A stretch of 64,000 nt of DNA from Penium margaritaceum (Eukaryota; Streptophyta; Zygnematophyceae; Desmidiales; Peniaceae), in the NCBI GenBank assembly GCA_023375785.1, contig SZWC01000029.1, positions 83,716 to 147,715 of the forward strand. Reading direction: 5' to 3'. Both the position numbers and the translations under genes were made by a program. Shown here one piece after another: positions 1-10,005 of this stretch; the first letter of the stretch is position 1; each line of letters starts with the position of its first letter. The notes under the pieces are model-generated. The model did not search any database and was not told where the DNA came from. It saw nothing but the letters and a program-made list of their open reading frames with translations.

Positions 1-340
1 ACAAGGATCCGCCCGATCGCATTGCCCGCTTCACGACGACCTACGTCCACGCCAAAAACCTCCACAGCGCACGTGGTTCCGCCCCTGCGCCCACACCTAT
101 TTCATCAATGTCTGCTCCTCATCATCAGCATCTGCAACCAGCACAAAGGATCTGCACGAGCTAGCTGTCCTCTTTGCAGCTACCTGCACCCACGTCGGAA
201 GTATATTTCTCGCAGCGCGTTGGCTCTCGCCTTCCCCTTGCCGCATTCTATCCCTCTATCGCAAAGCGCACGTGGTTCCACCCCTGCGCCCACTCCAACA
301 GGCATCCTCCTACTCTTCCACATCCTCCTTCTCAGCATCC
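1..340 (+). repeat. Degenerate internal repeats of the retrotransposon
   Basis: Phrases such as GTGGTTCCGCCCCTGCGCCC, CACAAGGATCCGCCC and CACGAGCTAGCTG recur at irregular spacing here and again at 16285-16345 and 17655-18120. They look like a degenerate internal tandem repeat of roughly 140-200 bp shared by both related LTR families. No function is visible. Confidence 0.5.
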
Positions 341-930
341 TCTCTCATCAAACCAATCTGCCTGATCGCACTTGGCAGTACCCTGCACTCACGCCAAACC
401 TCCTGCAGTACTTCTCTTCCACCCTCTCTCCCTTCTTCTCCAACCCCAGCCCCATCTTCAACAGGGTGAACCTGCTGTGCTTTGCTTGTGAGCAGACACC
501 AACAACTGCCACGCACCCGCAACGACAAATCATTATGGCAGCACAAGCCCTCAACTGGACACATGTTCGTTTTCTTGATCAGTTGGAGAAAACAGCCACG
601 ACTGGTATGGTGGCATCCAAATCAAGACAAAGCACTCTTTTTTTTTGCGGGTATCAGCTCTCCTTCTTTGTGGAAGGAGTGTATGACAACCCCGGGTGTC
701 CTCCAAGGGCTTACACGACAACCTTGCAGGATGTCAAAAGGTGCCTACGTGACACCACCCATACTGTCTACCACACAACCACCGACAAAGTATCAACTGT
801 CAGAGCAATTTGGTACACCCTTGTGGCAGCAGCATGGAACCCAAATATCTGCAATATGTTCGTCCTCTCCCTCCGTCGAGTGGTCAATCCCCCCATCAGA
901 CAGCAACACTTGGATACTGAGGCCCTATAG
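22..930 (+). CDS. Open reading frame of unknown function in the retrotransposon internal region
   Basis: An uninterrupted frame of 302 codons reads through most of the visible internal region. It opens at a TTG, so the true start is unknown and may lie upstream of the window; the first in-frame ATG that fits a compact protein is at 535, giving about 131 residues. The first half is low-complexity, rich in Pro, Ser, Leu and His, as expected of C/T-rich spacer. The second half (from 535) has ordinary composition, with a Cys-Gly-Tyr stretch and a Trp-containing C-terminus, and ends 29 bases before the polypurine tract. I recognise no domain. By position it could be a Gag-like or accessory protein, or a chance frame. 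The C-terminal part is partly repeated at 2263-2633 by an apparent assembly error. Confidence 0.25.
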   Translation: MPASRRPTSTPKTSTAHVVPPLRPHLFHQCLLLIISICNQHKGSARASCPLCSYLHPRRKYISRSALALAFPLPHSIPLSQSARGSTPAPTPTGILLLFHILLLSILSHQTNLPDRTWQYPALTPNLLQYFSSTLSPFFSNPSPIFNRVNLLCFACEQTPTTATHPQRQIIMAAQALNWTHVRFLDQLEKTATTGMVASKSRQSTLFFCGYQLSFFVEGVYDNPGCPPRAYTTTLQDVKRCLRDTTHTVYHTTTDKVSTVRAIWYTLVAAAWNPNICNMFVLSLRRVVNPPIRQQHLDTEAL

Positions 931-958
931 GCACTAAGAGATTATGTCTTATCGGAAT

Positions 959-967
959 CAGGGGGGC
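959..967 (+). promoter_or_regulatory. Polypurine tract
   Basis: A G-rich run (CAGGGGGGC) lies directly before the LTR start TATCAG, the place where plus-strand DNA synthesis is primed in LTR retrotransposons. The other elements have GGGAGG at the same position. Confidence 0.65.
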
Positions 968-1577
968 TATCAGAAATATGACTCCGACAAGGTCCCTCTA
1001 ATACATCCCTCGGATAATCTGAGCGTCCATTATCGATTCAGATTCCACCCTAAACCTCCTCGGCGACGGCTGGCCGGTCACGACCGTTCCACCAGAGTCG
1101 GGCCGCCCCTTCTAAGCGACCACGTCGCCACGCGTGAGGCTAGCGAAAAGAAGCCATTGATACCCAGTTTATCCTAATCTGTTGTATATAAGAAAGATGT
1201 TGATTCTCTCCCTAGATGAACCACAACAGTTCTATTCATCCTGGTCCATTTGGTTCTGCGGCTTCGCTGCCGTATTCCTGCTCTACCCGTCTCTTGCATC
1301 CATTGTCTTTGCACACCACTGTCTCTTCACGACTCTTTGATTTTCCATCCTCAACCTTTTGCCTCCAACACCTTCCTCACTTCGCTCTCAAGTTCTCTCC
1401 TCTACGCTCTGTCCACCTTGGAGCTTCAGTGCCTCGCGCAATCTCGCGACTCTAGAACTAACTCCTTGTGCCAGCCCTCGCCGCTCTGCTTCCGTCACAT
1501 CCCTACGTTACTTCTGCCTGGTTCCGTGCCTCTACTTGCTTCTGCTCATGCTGTGCTCGCTCAAATTTTTTCTGACA
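968..1577 (+). repeat. 3' LTR, family A
   Basis: The 610-bp repeat begins TATCAGAAAT (the ancestral start was probably TGTCAGAAAT, as in the solo LTR) and ends TTTTCTGACA against satellite. A TATA-like box, TATATAAG, is at 1185-1192. The downstream block around 1250-1400 (GGTTCTGCGGCTTCGCTGCC and following) is shared with the LTRs at 14701, 18835 and 21266. The 5 bases after the LTR (AGGTT) fit the satellite, but the partner duplication is outside the window. Confidence 0.8.
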
Positions 1578-4500
1578 AGGTTGGCATGTGCCACTGACCA
1601 TGACCACAAAGTTTACCAAGTGACTTTACCTTCTACGAATCATAACACAAGTCAGCCACGGTCAGAGTACCCAATCACAGTGCACATCTAACATGCATGA
1701 CCTTGCAGGTATAAACACGGTAAAAAACTGGTGTCTTGGCACGGCTATTGTGCGCAATGCCTTGACAAAGTTGGGATGTGCCCCTGACCATGACCATAAA
1801 GTTTACCAAGTACCTTAAACGGCTATGAATAATATCACGAGTCAGCCACGGTCAGAGTGTCCAATCACAGGGTAGATATACTAGACATGACCTTGCAGGT
1901 ATGAACAAGGTAGAATACCGGTGGCTCGGTGTGGCTATTGTGCGCAATGCCTTGACAAAGTTGGCATGTGCCACGGACCATGACCACAAAGCTTACCAAG
2001 TACCTTAAACGGCTATGAATCATAACACGAGTCAGCCACGGTCAGAGTGTCCAATCATAGTGCAGATGCACTAGGCATGATATTGCAGGTTCAAACAAGG
2101 TAGAATACTGGTGGCTCGGTGTGGCTGTTTTGCGCAATGCATTGACAAAGTTGGCATGTGCCACTGACCATGACCACAAAGTTTACCAAGTGACTTTAAC
2201 CTGTACGAATAGTAACACAAGTCAGCCTCGGTCAGAGTACCCAATCACAGCGTACATCTAANACACCCTTGTGGCAGCAGCATGGAACCCAAATATCTGC
2301 AATATGTTCGTCCTCTCCCTCCGTCGAGTGGTCAATCCCCCCATCAGACAGCAACACTTGGATACTGAGGCCCTATAGGCACTAAGAGATTATGTCTTAT
2401 CGGAATCAGGGGGGCTATCAGAAATATGACTCCGACAAGGTCCCTCTAATACATCCCTCGGATAATCTGAGCGTCCATTATCGATTCAGATTCCACCCTA
2501 AACCTCCTCGGCGACGGCTGGCCGGTCACGACCGTTCCACCAGAGTCGGGCCGCCCCTTCTAAGCGACCACGTCGCCACGCGTGAGGCTAGCGAAAAGAA
2601 GCCATTGATACCCAGTTTATCCTAATCTGTTGTNAACAAGGTAGAATACTGGTGGCTCGGTGTGGCTATTTTGCGCAATGCATTGACAAAGTTGGCATGT
2701 GCCACTGACCATGACCACAAAGTTTACCAAGTGACTTTAACCTGTACGAATAGTAACACAAGTCAGCCTCGGTCAGAGTACCCAATCACAGCGTACATCT
2801 AATATGCATGACCTTGCACGTATAAACAAGGTAAACAACCGGTGGCCTGGTATGGCTATTGTGCGCAATGCCTTGACAAAGTTGGTATGTGCCACTGACC
2901 ATGACCACAAAGTTTACCAAGTACATTGAACGGCTATGAATCATAACACAAGTCAGCCACGGTCAGAGTGTCCAATCACAGTGCAAGTATATTGGGCATG
3001 ACATTGCAGGTATAAACAAGGTAGAATACTGGTGGCTCGGTATGGCTATTGTGCGCAATACCTTGACAAAGTTGGCATGTGCCGCTGACCATGACCGCAA
3101 ATGTATCAAAGTGGCTTTTACTTCTATTGATCATAACACGAGTCAGCCACGGTCAGAGTGTCCAATCACAGTACAAATGTACTAGGCATGATCTTTCAGG
3201 TACAAACAAGGTATAATACTGGTGTCGCGGTGTGGCTATTGTGCGCAATGCCTTGACAAAGGTGGCACGTGCCACTGACCATGACTACAATGGTTACCAC
3301 GTACCTTAAACGGCTATGAATAAGAACACAAGTCAGCCACGGTCAGAGTGTCCAATCACAGTGCATATGTACTAGGCATGATCTTGCAGGTGCAAACAAG
3401 GTAGAATACTAGTGGCTTGGTGTGGCTATTGTGCGCAATGCCTTGACAAGGTTGGCATGTGCCACTGACCATGACCACAAAGTTTATCAAGTACCTTAAA
3501 CGGCTATGAATCATAACACGAGTCAGCCACGGTCAGATTGTCCAGTCACAGTGCAGATATACTGGGCATGGCCTTGCAGGTATAAACAAGGTACAATACG
3601 GGTGGCTTGGTGTGGCTATTGTGTGCAATGCCTTGACAAAGTTGGCATGTGCCACTGACCATGACCACAAATGTATCCAAGTGACTTTTACTTCTATTGA
3701 TCATAACACGAGTCAGCCACGGTCAGAGTGTCCAATCGCAGTGCAGATGTACTAGGCATGATCTTGCAGGTACAAACAAGGTATAATACTGGTGGCTCAG
3801 TGTGGCTATTGTGCCTAGACAAAGGTGGCATGTGCCACTGACCATGACCACAAGGTTTACCAAGTGACTTTAACTTCTACGATTCATAACATGAGTCAGC
3901 CGTAGTCAGAGTGTCCAATCACAGTGCACATCAAATATGCATGACCTTGCAGGTATAAACAAGGAAAAAAAACTGGTGGCTTGGCACAGCTATTGTGGAC
4001 AATGCCTTGACAAAGTTGGCATGTGCCACTGACCATGACCACAAGTTTACCAAGTACCTTAAACGACTATGAATCATAACACGAGTCAGCCACGGTCAAA
4101 GTGTCCAATCACAGTGCATCTATACTGGGCATGGCGTTGCAGGTATAAACAAGGTAGAATACTGGTGGCTCGGTTTGGCTATTGTGTGCAATGCCTTGAC
4201 AAAATTGGCATGTCGCACTGACCTTGACCACAAATGTATCAAAGTGACTTCTACTTCTATTGATCATGACACATAAATCCACGGTTATAGTGTACAATCA
4301 CAGTGCAGATGTACTAGGCATGATCTTGCAGGTGCAAACAAGGTAGAATACCGGTGGCTCGGTGTGATTATTGTGCGCAATGCCAAGACAAAGTTGGCAT
4401 GTGCCACTGACCATGACTACAAATGTGTCCGAGTGACTTTTACTTCTATTGATCATAACACAAGTCAGCCTTGGTCAGAGTGTCCAAGCACAGTGCAGAT

Positions 4501-5429
4501 GTACTAGGCATGATCTTTCAGGTTCAAACAAGGTAGAATATTGGTGGCTCGGTGTGGCTATTGGGCGCAATGCCTTGACAAAGTTTGGATGTGCCACTGA
4601 CCATGACCACAACGTTTACCAAGTACCTTAAATGGCTATGAATCATAATGCGAGTCAGCCACAGCCAGAGTCTCCAATCACAGTGCAGATGTACTATTCA
4701 TGATCTTGCAGGTGCAAAAAAGGTAGAACATAGGTAGCTCGGTGTGGCTATTGTGTGCAATGCCTTGACAAAGTTGGCATGTGCCACTGACCATGACCAC
4801 AAAGTTGACCAGGTGACATGAACTTCTACGAATCGTAACACGAGTCAGCCACGGTCAGAGTGCCCAATCGCAGTGCACATCAAATATGCATGACCTTACA
4901 GGTATAAACAAGGTAAAAAACCGGTGGCTTGGAACGGCTATTGTGCGCAATGCCTTGACAAAGTTGGCATGTGCCACTGACCATGACCACAAAGCTTACC
5001 AAGTACCTTAAACGGCTACGAATCATAACACGAGTCAGCCACGGTCAGAGTCCAATCACAGTGCAGATGTACTAGGCATGATCTTGCAGGTGCAAACAAG
5101 GTAGAATACAGGTGGCTCGGTGTGGCTATTGTGCGTAATACCTTGACAAAATTGGCATGTGTCACAGACCATGACCACAATGTTTACCAAGTGACTTTAA
5201 CTTATACGAATCGTAACACGAGTCAGCCACAGTCAGAGTGTCCAATCACAGTTCAGATGTACTAGGCATGACCTTGCAGGTATAAACAAGGTCAAAAACC
5301 GGTGGCTTGGCACGGCTAGTGTGCGCAATACCTTGACAAAGTTGGCATGTGCCACTGACCATGACCACAAAGTCTACCAAGTACCTTAAACGGCTATGAA
5401 TCTTAACACGAGTCAGCCACGGTCAGTGT
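1578..5429 (+). repeat. 190-bp satellite array, block 1 (plus orientation)
   Basis: Tandem monomers can be phased on TTGACAAAGTTGGCATGTG, at 1762, 1952 and 2142, a spacing of 190 bp. Three monomer types differ after the anchor ACCACAAA: one continues GTTTACCAAGTACCTTAAAC, one TGTATCCAAGTGACTTTTAC, one GTTTACCAAGTGACTTTAAC. The third type also carries GTGCACATCTAATATGCATG and AAAAACCGGTGGCTTGGCAC. A foreign 371-bp piece flanked by single Ns sits at 2262-2634. The 3.5-4.7 kb part resembles 12.46-13.2 kb. Confidence 0.95.
2262..2634 (+). other. 371-bp duplicate of 815-1185 between single Ns, probable misassembly
   Basis: Bases 2263-2633 repeat 815-1185 (end of retrotransposon internal region plus the first 218 bases of its LTR) with no difference that I could see. 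A single N bounds it on each side. The satellite on its left (2100-2261) and on its right (2635-2803) is nearly the same monomer, including the rare CTGTACGAATAGTAACAC variant. This is what results when a scaffolder wedges a repeat contig between two overlapping contig ends. Confidence 0.8.
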
Positions 5430-5902
5430 TGTCAGAAATTAAAGAAGAGAAACCAGCGCGAAGACCGGAGCACATCCGAACACCAACAACAAAAGAGCCG
5501 CACGAATCTCATCGGATACGGACAACTAAGAGTCGTGCACCGACACCATCATATCCTGAAGTCTCGGAGGAACCTGACGAATTGCGCTCCGGCGAAACCA
5601 TTGCAACACGTTCCTCGAAGAACACGAACTAGCGCTTCCACCTCGCAGGGGTCCTAGCAAAGCCAAGCAATACTACTTCAAGGTATCTTAGATCAATATA
5701 CAATTACTTCCGCTATTCTATCAATCAGTCATTTTCCTTCATCACTCTCGCAGCTGCCATCGCTTCCATCCTCGGTCAACTGCCTGTCTCGCATCGCTCA
5801 CCTCCAGAACTTGTTACTGCCAACCTGCTCAACTCATAACTTGTGTCAAGCAGCACCACGAGCCTTCCTGTGTCGCACTCTTCCCCTCTCAAAATCCTGA
5901 CA
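5430..5902 (+). repeat. 5' LTR of the Ty1/copia element
   Basis: 473 bp, TGTCAGAAAT to AATCCTGACA, with the TG...CA ends of LTRs. It aligns to 9562-10005. It carries about 29 bp (GTGCACCGACACCATCATAT region, near 5536-5564) absent from the 3' copy. Confidence 0.92.
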
Positions 5903-5914
5903 TGGTATCAGAGC
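5903..5914 (+). promoter_or_regulatory. Primer-binding site, initiator tRNA-Met type
   Basis: TGGTATCAGAGC follows the 5' LTR with no gap. It is complementary to the 3' end of plant-type initiator tRNA-Met, the usual primer of Ty1/copia elements in plants. Confidence 0.9.
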
Positions 5915-5946
5915 ACTAGGTTTCCAGCCCTGGTCGACAGGCCACC

Positions 5947-6748
5947 ATGATTCCAGTGATCTTCTTCACAGTGGCAACTGTGGTTGTTTGCCTCCTTCCA
6001 TCTCGCGCCGCACCGAACAATATCAATACGGGCAATGACTCCGCACCGAAGTCCTCCATTCTCGATGTCGCACAGGTTTCCATTCAAGATGGAGAACTGC
6101 CCCCACTGTTTCTTCTCGCAACATCTGACTCCCTCTATATTGAACAAGTTCTCGACTCAGGGTGTGTCATTCATGCTTTCAAAGATGCTGACGTCACCAC
6201 ACCACTGGCAACACCAGTAACCATCACCGGTGCTACCAAAGGCATGACATCACTCTGTCGCTACTCCCCTACTCTCACATCTCCGGCAACACAAAGTGGA
6301 CAGATCCGGGGTTACCATATCCCTCACCTACGACACAATCTCCTCTCTGTTCATCAACTTCAAAATGAAGGCGTAAACATCTTCTTCCTCGCCTATGGTT
6401 CAGAAGCCCAACTGACGACATCTGATAACAAACCGCTGGCAACCCTCACAGTTTGCAACAACCACTATCGACTGCAGATTCCTCGTACAACAGCAATCTT
6501 TGCTGTTGAAGCTGACACTCAACCCTCCACCTGTGACTGCCGCAGCCTCTCACATCTTCTACTCCTGCATCATCACCGCCTTAGTCATCCAAATTTCAAC
6601 GCACTTCTCCGTCTTCTGGCCAAATATATGGTAAAAGGCCTGCCAATGCTCTCCCCACTAACTCATCTTGCAGGACCACCTTGCACTGCCTACAGTCTTG
6701 GGAAATTAAAAGCTTCCCCACATCCTCCACGAGCCGCTCGAGCAGCAA
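5947..6748 (+). pseudogene. Protease and GAG-pre-integrase part of copia pol
   Basis: ATG at 5947 lies in GCCACCATG, a good eukaryotic start context. Residues 1-23 are hydrophobic and signal-like, unexpected for Pol, and may be a by-product of the Gag deletion. DSG at residues 70-72 is the aspartic protease active-site triad (families usually have DSGAT, here DSGC). GYHIPHLRHNLLSVHQL near residues 122-138 is the typical protease-end motif. HHHRLSHPNFNALLRL near 208-223 matches the GAG-pre-integrase H-x-x-L-x-H pattern. A remnant of the integrase zinc-binding C-x-x-Y...GK follows, then the N at 6749. The domain would cut the polyprotein into working parts. Confidence 0.85.
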
Positions 6749-6749
6749 N

Positions 6750-7320
6750 CCCAAGCCTGCTTTCATCAAGTGGTCAAAGTATCAGATGAGCCGCCTCAAC
6801 CGGTCCATTGGCAAAATCTGGACAGACAGAGGTGGGGAATTCCTATCTCTTGAGCTCCGTTCATTCCTGGCAAAACACGGCATTGGGCATGAGACGAGTG
6901 TCCCAGAAGCTCCTGAGCAGAACGGAGTGGCAGAAAGATGGAATGGTGTCCTGGTCGCTCTCACGCACACCCTACTTGTGCATGCTGGAGCACCAGAAAC
7001 CTTCTGGACCTATGCACTCCGCTATGCCACCCGGGTACACAACTACTATCGAGCTAAGCATCTTCCAGACGTCAACCCATCAGACCTTTGGCTGGGATAC
7101 AAGCCAGATGTCTCCAAACTTTGAGTCTGGGGTTCAACATCCTACGTCCTACTGAACAAAACGGACAGAGCTCAAGCGCATCTCTCCAAAGTTGGGCCTC
7201 AAGCCTCATGCCGCATGTTCGTGGGATTTGCCCTCAACTCCCCTGGGTACTTATTCTACGAGCTCGACCTCAACCGAGAAACCTGCAGCATAGATGTCCA
7301 TTTCGATGAAATTACTCCCA
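6750..7320 (+). pseudogene. Integrase core and C-terminal part of copia pol
   Basis: The frame resumes after the contig join. TDRGGEF followed by HGIGHETSVPEAPEQNGVAE is the second catalytic Asp and the Glu-bearing (E of QNGVAER) block of retroviral-type integrases. The first catalytic Asp is absent, lost at the join. TGA at 7122 interrupts the frame; the same frame then continues through MFVGFALNSPGYLFYELDL to DVHFDE, the conserved end of copia integrase. This enzyme would insert the cDNA into the genome. Confidence 0.87.
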
Positions 7321-7908
7321 TTCTTCCGGCAATTGGCGCCAATCTCAACTACTCCTCTCACCTGGACCCTCTTTCCAGAACGAGCTGCAGTACCCACAAC
7401 TCCGGCTACCTTACCTCCAGCAGTCACTCCTGCCACACCAGCAACTCCTCCAACAGCGTCCACTCCACCAACCCTCTCTCCTACACATACACCCACACAA
7501 CCACGACCAACAACACTGCCACAACTCACTCCTCTCACTCCTTATGACGACTTTGAAACCGTCTCAGAACATCTGCCAACATTCGGACGACCACTTCCCT
7601 TAGTAGCAGTAGCCCCTCCTCCAGCCGCAGCAGCACTAGCACCAACAACAACAACAGCAGACACAGAAGAAAATACAGCGGCCACAGCAAATGGGGCATA
7701 AGTCCCTAGAATGACACATACAGCAAAACCGGTGCTCCGACGGTCTACCAGAAACAGAACTGCAGCCTCGCTCATCACCCTGACCGACACAGATGGAGAC
7801 CTTGACATCCAGGAAGATCGTCAGGTAGAGCTTCTTTGAACCTCCTTCCTGCCCTCCTGGATTACAGCTGGAGACAACCTCAACTCTTGACGACGACCAA
7901 ATCCTCCG
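7321..7908 (+). pseudogene. Variable Pro/Thr-rich linker between integrase and RT
   Basis: The conceptual product is low-complexity, rich in Pro, Thr, Ser and Ala, as is common between integrase and RT in copia elements. The open frame changes here and includes a stop near 7700, so at least one indel is present. No domain is recognisable. Confidence 0.6.
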
Positions 7909-8969
7909 ATGAATCCTCGACGACGACGTTATCCTCGCCTTCCTCTACTCGGCACCACCGTTACCACAGCTCCCATTGCCACCCCCAGCACATATACGGA
8001 AGCTGTAAATGGGCCCCAAGCAGACCAATGGCAAGTCGCCATTGCCAATGAACTGGCCTCCTTCAAGGCCACCTCCACCTACACTGATGTACGTCGACCA
8101 GCCTACACCAATGTGGTCGCAAGAAAATGGGTCTTCCATCTCAAGACTCATTTGGGGAAACCACCAGAATTCAAAGCTCGCTATGTGGCAAAGGGGTTCT
8201 CACAGTGATGTGGCGTGGACTTCTTTGATACCTTCTCACCCACTGCCAAGCTGACCACCCTACGAGTCCTCCTACACATTGCACCCACTAAAGACATGGA
8301 ACTACATGCCATGGACGTGTCCACAGCCTTTCTTCAAGGAGATCTGAACAAAACCATCTACCTGGCGTGCCCGGAAGGCTACACACCAGACCAGCCCAAC
8401 ACTGTTTGGAAGCTGCATCGCCCAGTCTATGGGCTCAAACAGTCTCCTCGAGAATGGCATGCGAAACTCCAAGCAACTCTCCTTGACCTGGGACTCACAG
8501 TTTCCACTGCTGCTCCCAGCCTGTTCCTCCGCTCCCAACCAGATGAACAGACCTACATTCTGTTCTATGTGGACGATCTCGCTCTCATCTCCAACAATCC
8601 GAGTGCTCTCAGGATCTGAAGCAAACACTCCTGAGGCGTTTTACCATGAAAGATCTTGGAGAACTAACCCATTATCTTGGAATTGATATCAAGAGGGATC
8701 GGGAGAAGCGACTCATCACTCTGTCCCAAGAACCCTACATTGCCTTACTCCTGAAGCATTTTGGGCTTGAGAACAGCAACAGAGCTCCAACCCCCATGAC
8801 AGTGGACCACAAGCTTACCTCGCCAGCATACACAGTCTCATCGCCTTCTCCAAAACCCTATCCTAAACTGGTGGGATCACTGATGTATGCTATGGTCTGC
8901 ACTCGTCCTGACTTTGGCTTTCACTCTCAGTGTTCTCCCACGATACGTTGGAGACGGAAACCACAGTGA
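7909..8969 (+). pseudogene. Reverse transcriptase of the copia element
   Basis: Conserved blocks in order: KWVFHLK near 8128, ARYVAKGFSQ near 8179, a TGA stop at 8206, then DTFSPTAK, MDVSTAFLQGDL with the first catalytic Asp near 8312, VYGLKQSPREWH near 8425, and the YVDD catalytic box near 8568. A frameshift near 8610 separates YVDD from FTMKDLGELTHYLGIDI near 8640, and the frame ends at TRPDFGF near 8910. Length and block spacing are normal for copia RT. The enzyme copied element RNA into DNA; this copy is inactive. Confidence 0.92.
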
Positions 8970-9530
8970 CCAGCACTGGAAGGCAGCTAAGCAAGTCCTG
9001 ATGTACCTAGGTGAGACCGCCTCCTTCTAGCTTGAGCTGGGAGGAACTCAGCCGATAACATTGGAAGGATACAGCGACTCCTCCTGGGCAGATGATGAAG
9101 CCAACCGAAAATTGTCACAAGGATACGGCTTTTACCTTGGCTCTGGACTGTTCAGCTGGCGATCCACCAGGTCCTCTACTGTTTTGCTTTTATCCTGCGA
9201 AGCAGAACTGTATGCAGGTACCATGGCTGCCCAATAAGCCATTGGTTAACACACCTGCTACAAGACCTTGGATATCCGCAACCACTCCCAGTCCTATGGT
9301 GTGACAATCGAAGTACCATCGCCCTCACAGAGAATCCAGTCTACCATGGACAGACCAAGCACATTGAGCTGCGCTACTTCTTCATCGGGGAGAAGGTGCA
9401 CGCAAAAGAACTCTTGGTTTCGCATGTAGCCTCAAAGGCCAACAGGGCTGACATGTTCACAAAAGTCCTAGACCAGGCGCAACATGCGACCCTGGTATAT
9501 CTTCTAGGTCTGAGGACCAGAGACAGCTGA
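8940..9530 (+). pseudogene. RNase H of the copia element
   Basis: In the next frame, HWKAAKQVLMYL leads, after TAG at 9027, into GYSDSSWADD (first catalytic Asp), SGLFSWRSTRSS and EAELYAG (catalytic Glu). After a frameshift near 9232, WCDN, TKHIELRYFFI and ADMFTK follow, the normal C-terminus of copia Pol. It would have removed the RNA strand during cDNA synthesis. Confidence 0.9.
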
Positions 9531-9552
9531 GGCTTCCATGTTGGTTTCCCTT

Positions 9553-9561
9553 CACGGGAGG
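9553..9561 (+). promoter_or_regulatory. Polypurine tract of the Ty1/copia element
   Basis: CACGGGAGG abuts the 3' LTR start TATCAG, the expected plus-strand primer position. Confidence 0.75.
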
Positions 9562-10005
9562 TATCAGAAATAAAAGAAGAGAAACCAGCGCGAAGACCGG
9601 AGCACATCCGAACACCAACAACAAAAGAGCCGCATGAATCTCAACGGATACGCACAACCAAGAGTCTCGGAGGAACCCGACGAATTGCGCTCCGGTGAAA
9701 CCATCGCAACACGTCCCTCAAAGAACACGAACTAGCGCTTCCACCTCACAGGGGTCCTAGCGAAGCCAAGAAACACTACTTTAAGGTAGCTTAGATCAAT
9801 GTATGATTGCGTCCGCTATTCTATCAATCAATCATTTTCCTTCATCACTCTCGCAGCTGCCATCGCTTCCATCCTCGGTCAACTGCCTGTCTTGCATCGC
9901 TCACCTCCCGAACTTGTTACTGCCAACATGCTCAACTCATAACTTGTGTCAAGCAGCGCCACGAGCCTTCCCGTGTCGCACTCTTCCCCTCTCAAATTCC
10001 TGACA
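9562..10005 (+). repeat. 3' LTR of the Ty1/copia element
   Basis: 444 bp, TATCAGAAAT (mutated from TGTCAG) to AATTCCTGACA. It is the partner of 5430-5902 with many scattered substitutions and a deletion of about 29 bp, so the insertion is not recent. Satellite resumes at once with AATGTGTCCAATC. Confidence 0.92.

Larger units (their letters stand above)
1..1577 (+). mobile_element. LTR retrotransposon, 3' part (internal region plus 3' LTR), family A
   Basis: The window opens inside an LTR element. Bases 1-967 are C/T-rich internal sequence, 959-967 is a polypurine tract, and 968-1577 is the 3' LTR, after which satellite begins at once. The LTR matches the solo LTR at 21266-21871 along its length, which defines the family. 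The internal region shares motifs (ACAAGGATCCGCCCG, GTGGTTCCGCCCCTGCGCCC) with the element at 14701-19440, so the two families are related. The 5' LTR, primer site and left target duplication lie outside the window. No reverse transcriptase or integrase is visible in the part seen. Confidence 0.8.
5947..9530 (+). pseudogene. pol: Copia pol polyprotein, broken
   Basis: Protease, integrase, RT and RNase H occur in the order diagnostic of Ty1/copia (in Ty3/gypsy the integrase comes last). Visible breaks are: the join at 6749 that removes the start of the integrase core; TGA at 7122-7124; frame changes in the linker; TGA at 8206-8208, where the family usually has Arg after the FSQ motif (CGA to TGA); a frameshift near 8610; another near 8930; TAG at 9027 in the RNase H lead-in; and a stop plus frameshift near 9232. 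The gene would have made the enzymes for reverse transcription and integration; it cannot now make them as one protein. Confidence 0.9.
5430..10005 (+). mobile_element. Ty1/copia LTR retrotransposon, decayed, nearly full length
   Basis: The element has a 5' LTR (5430-5902), primer-binding site (5903-5914), pol remnants in copia order (protease, integrase, RT, RNase H), a polypurine tract (9553-9561) and a 3' LTR (9562-10005). Flanking AGTGT (5425-5429) and AATGT (10006-10010) form a 5-bp target duplication with one mismatch, placed in the GGTCAGAGTGTCC part of the satellite monomer. Only about 45 bp separate the primer site from the protease ORF, so Gag is missing. In-frame stops, frameshifts and a contig join at 6749 show that it is not autonomous. 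Confidence 0.93.

Noticed and set aside
7909-9530. Active reverse transcriptase, since YVDD and other catalytic motifs are intact
   Set aside because: In-frame stops and several frameshifts separate the motifs, and the integrase lacks its first catalytic Asp.
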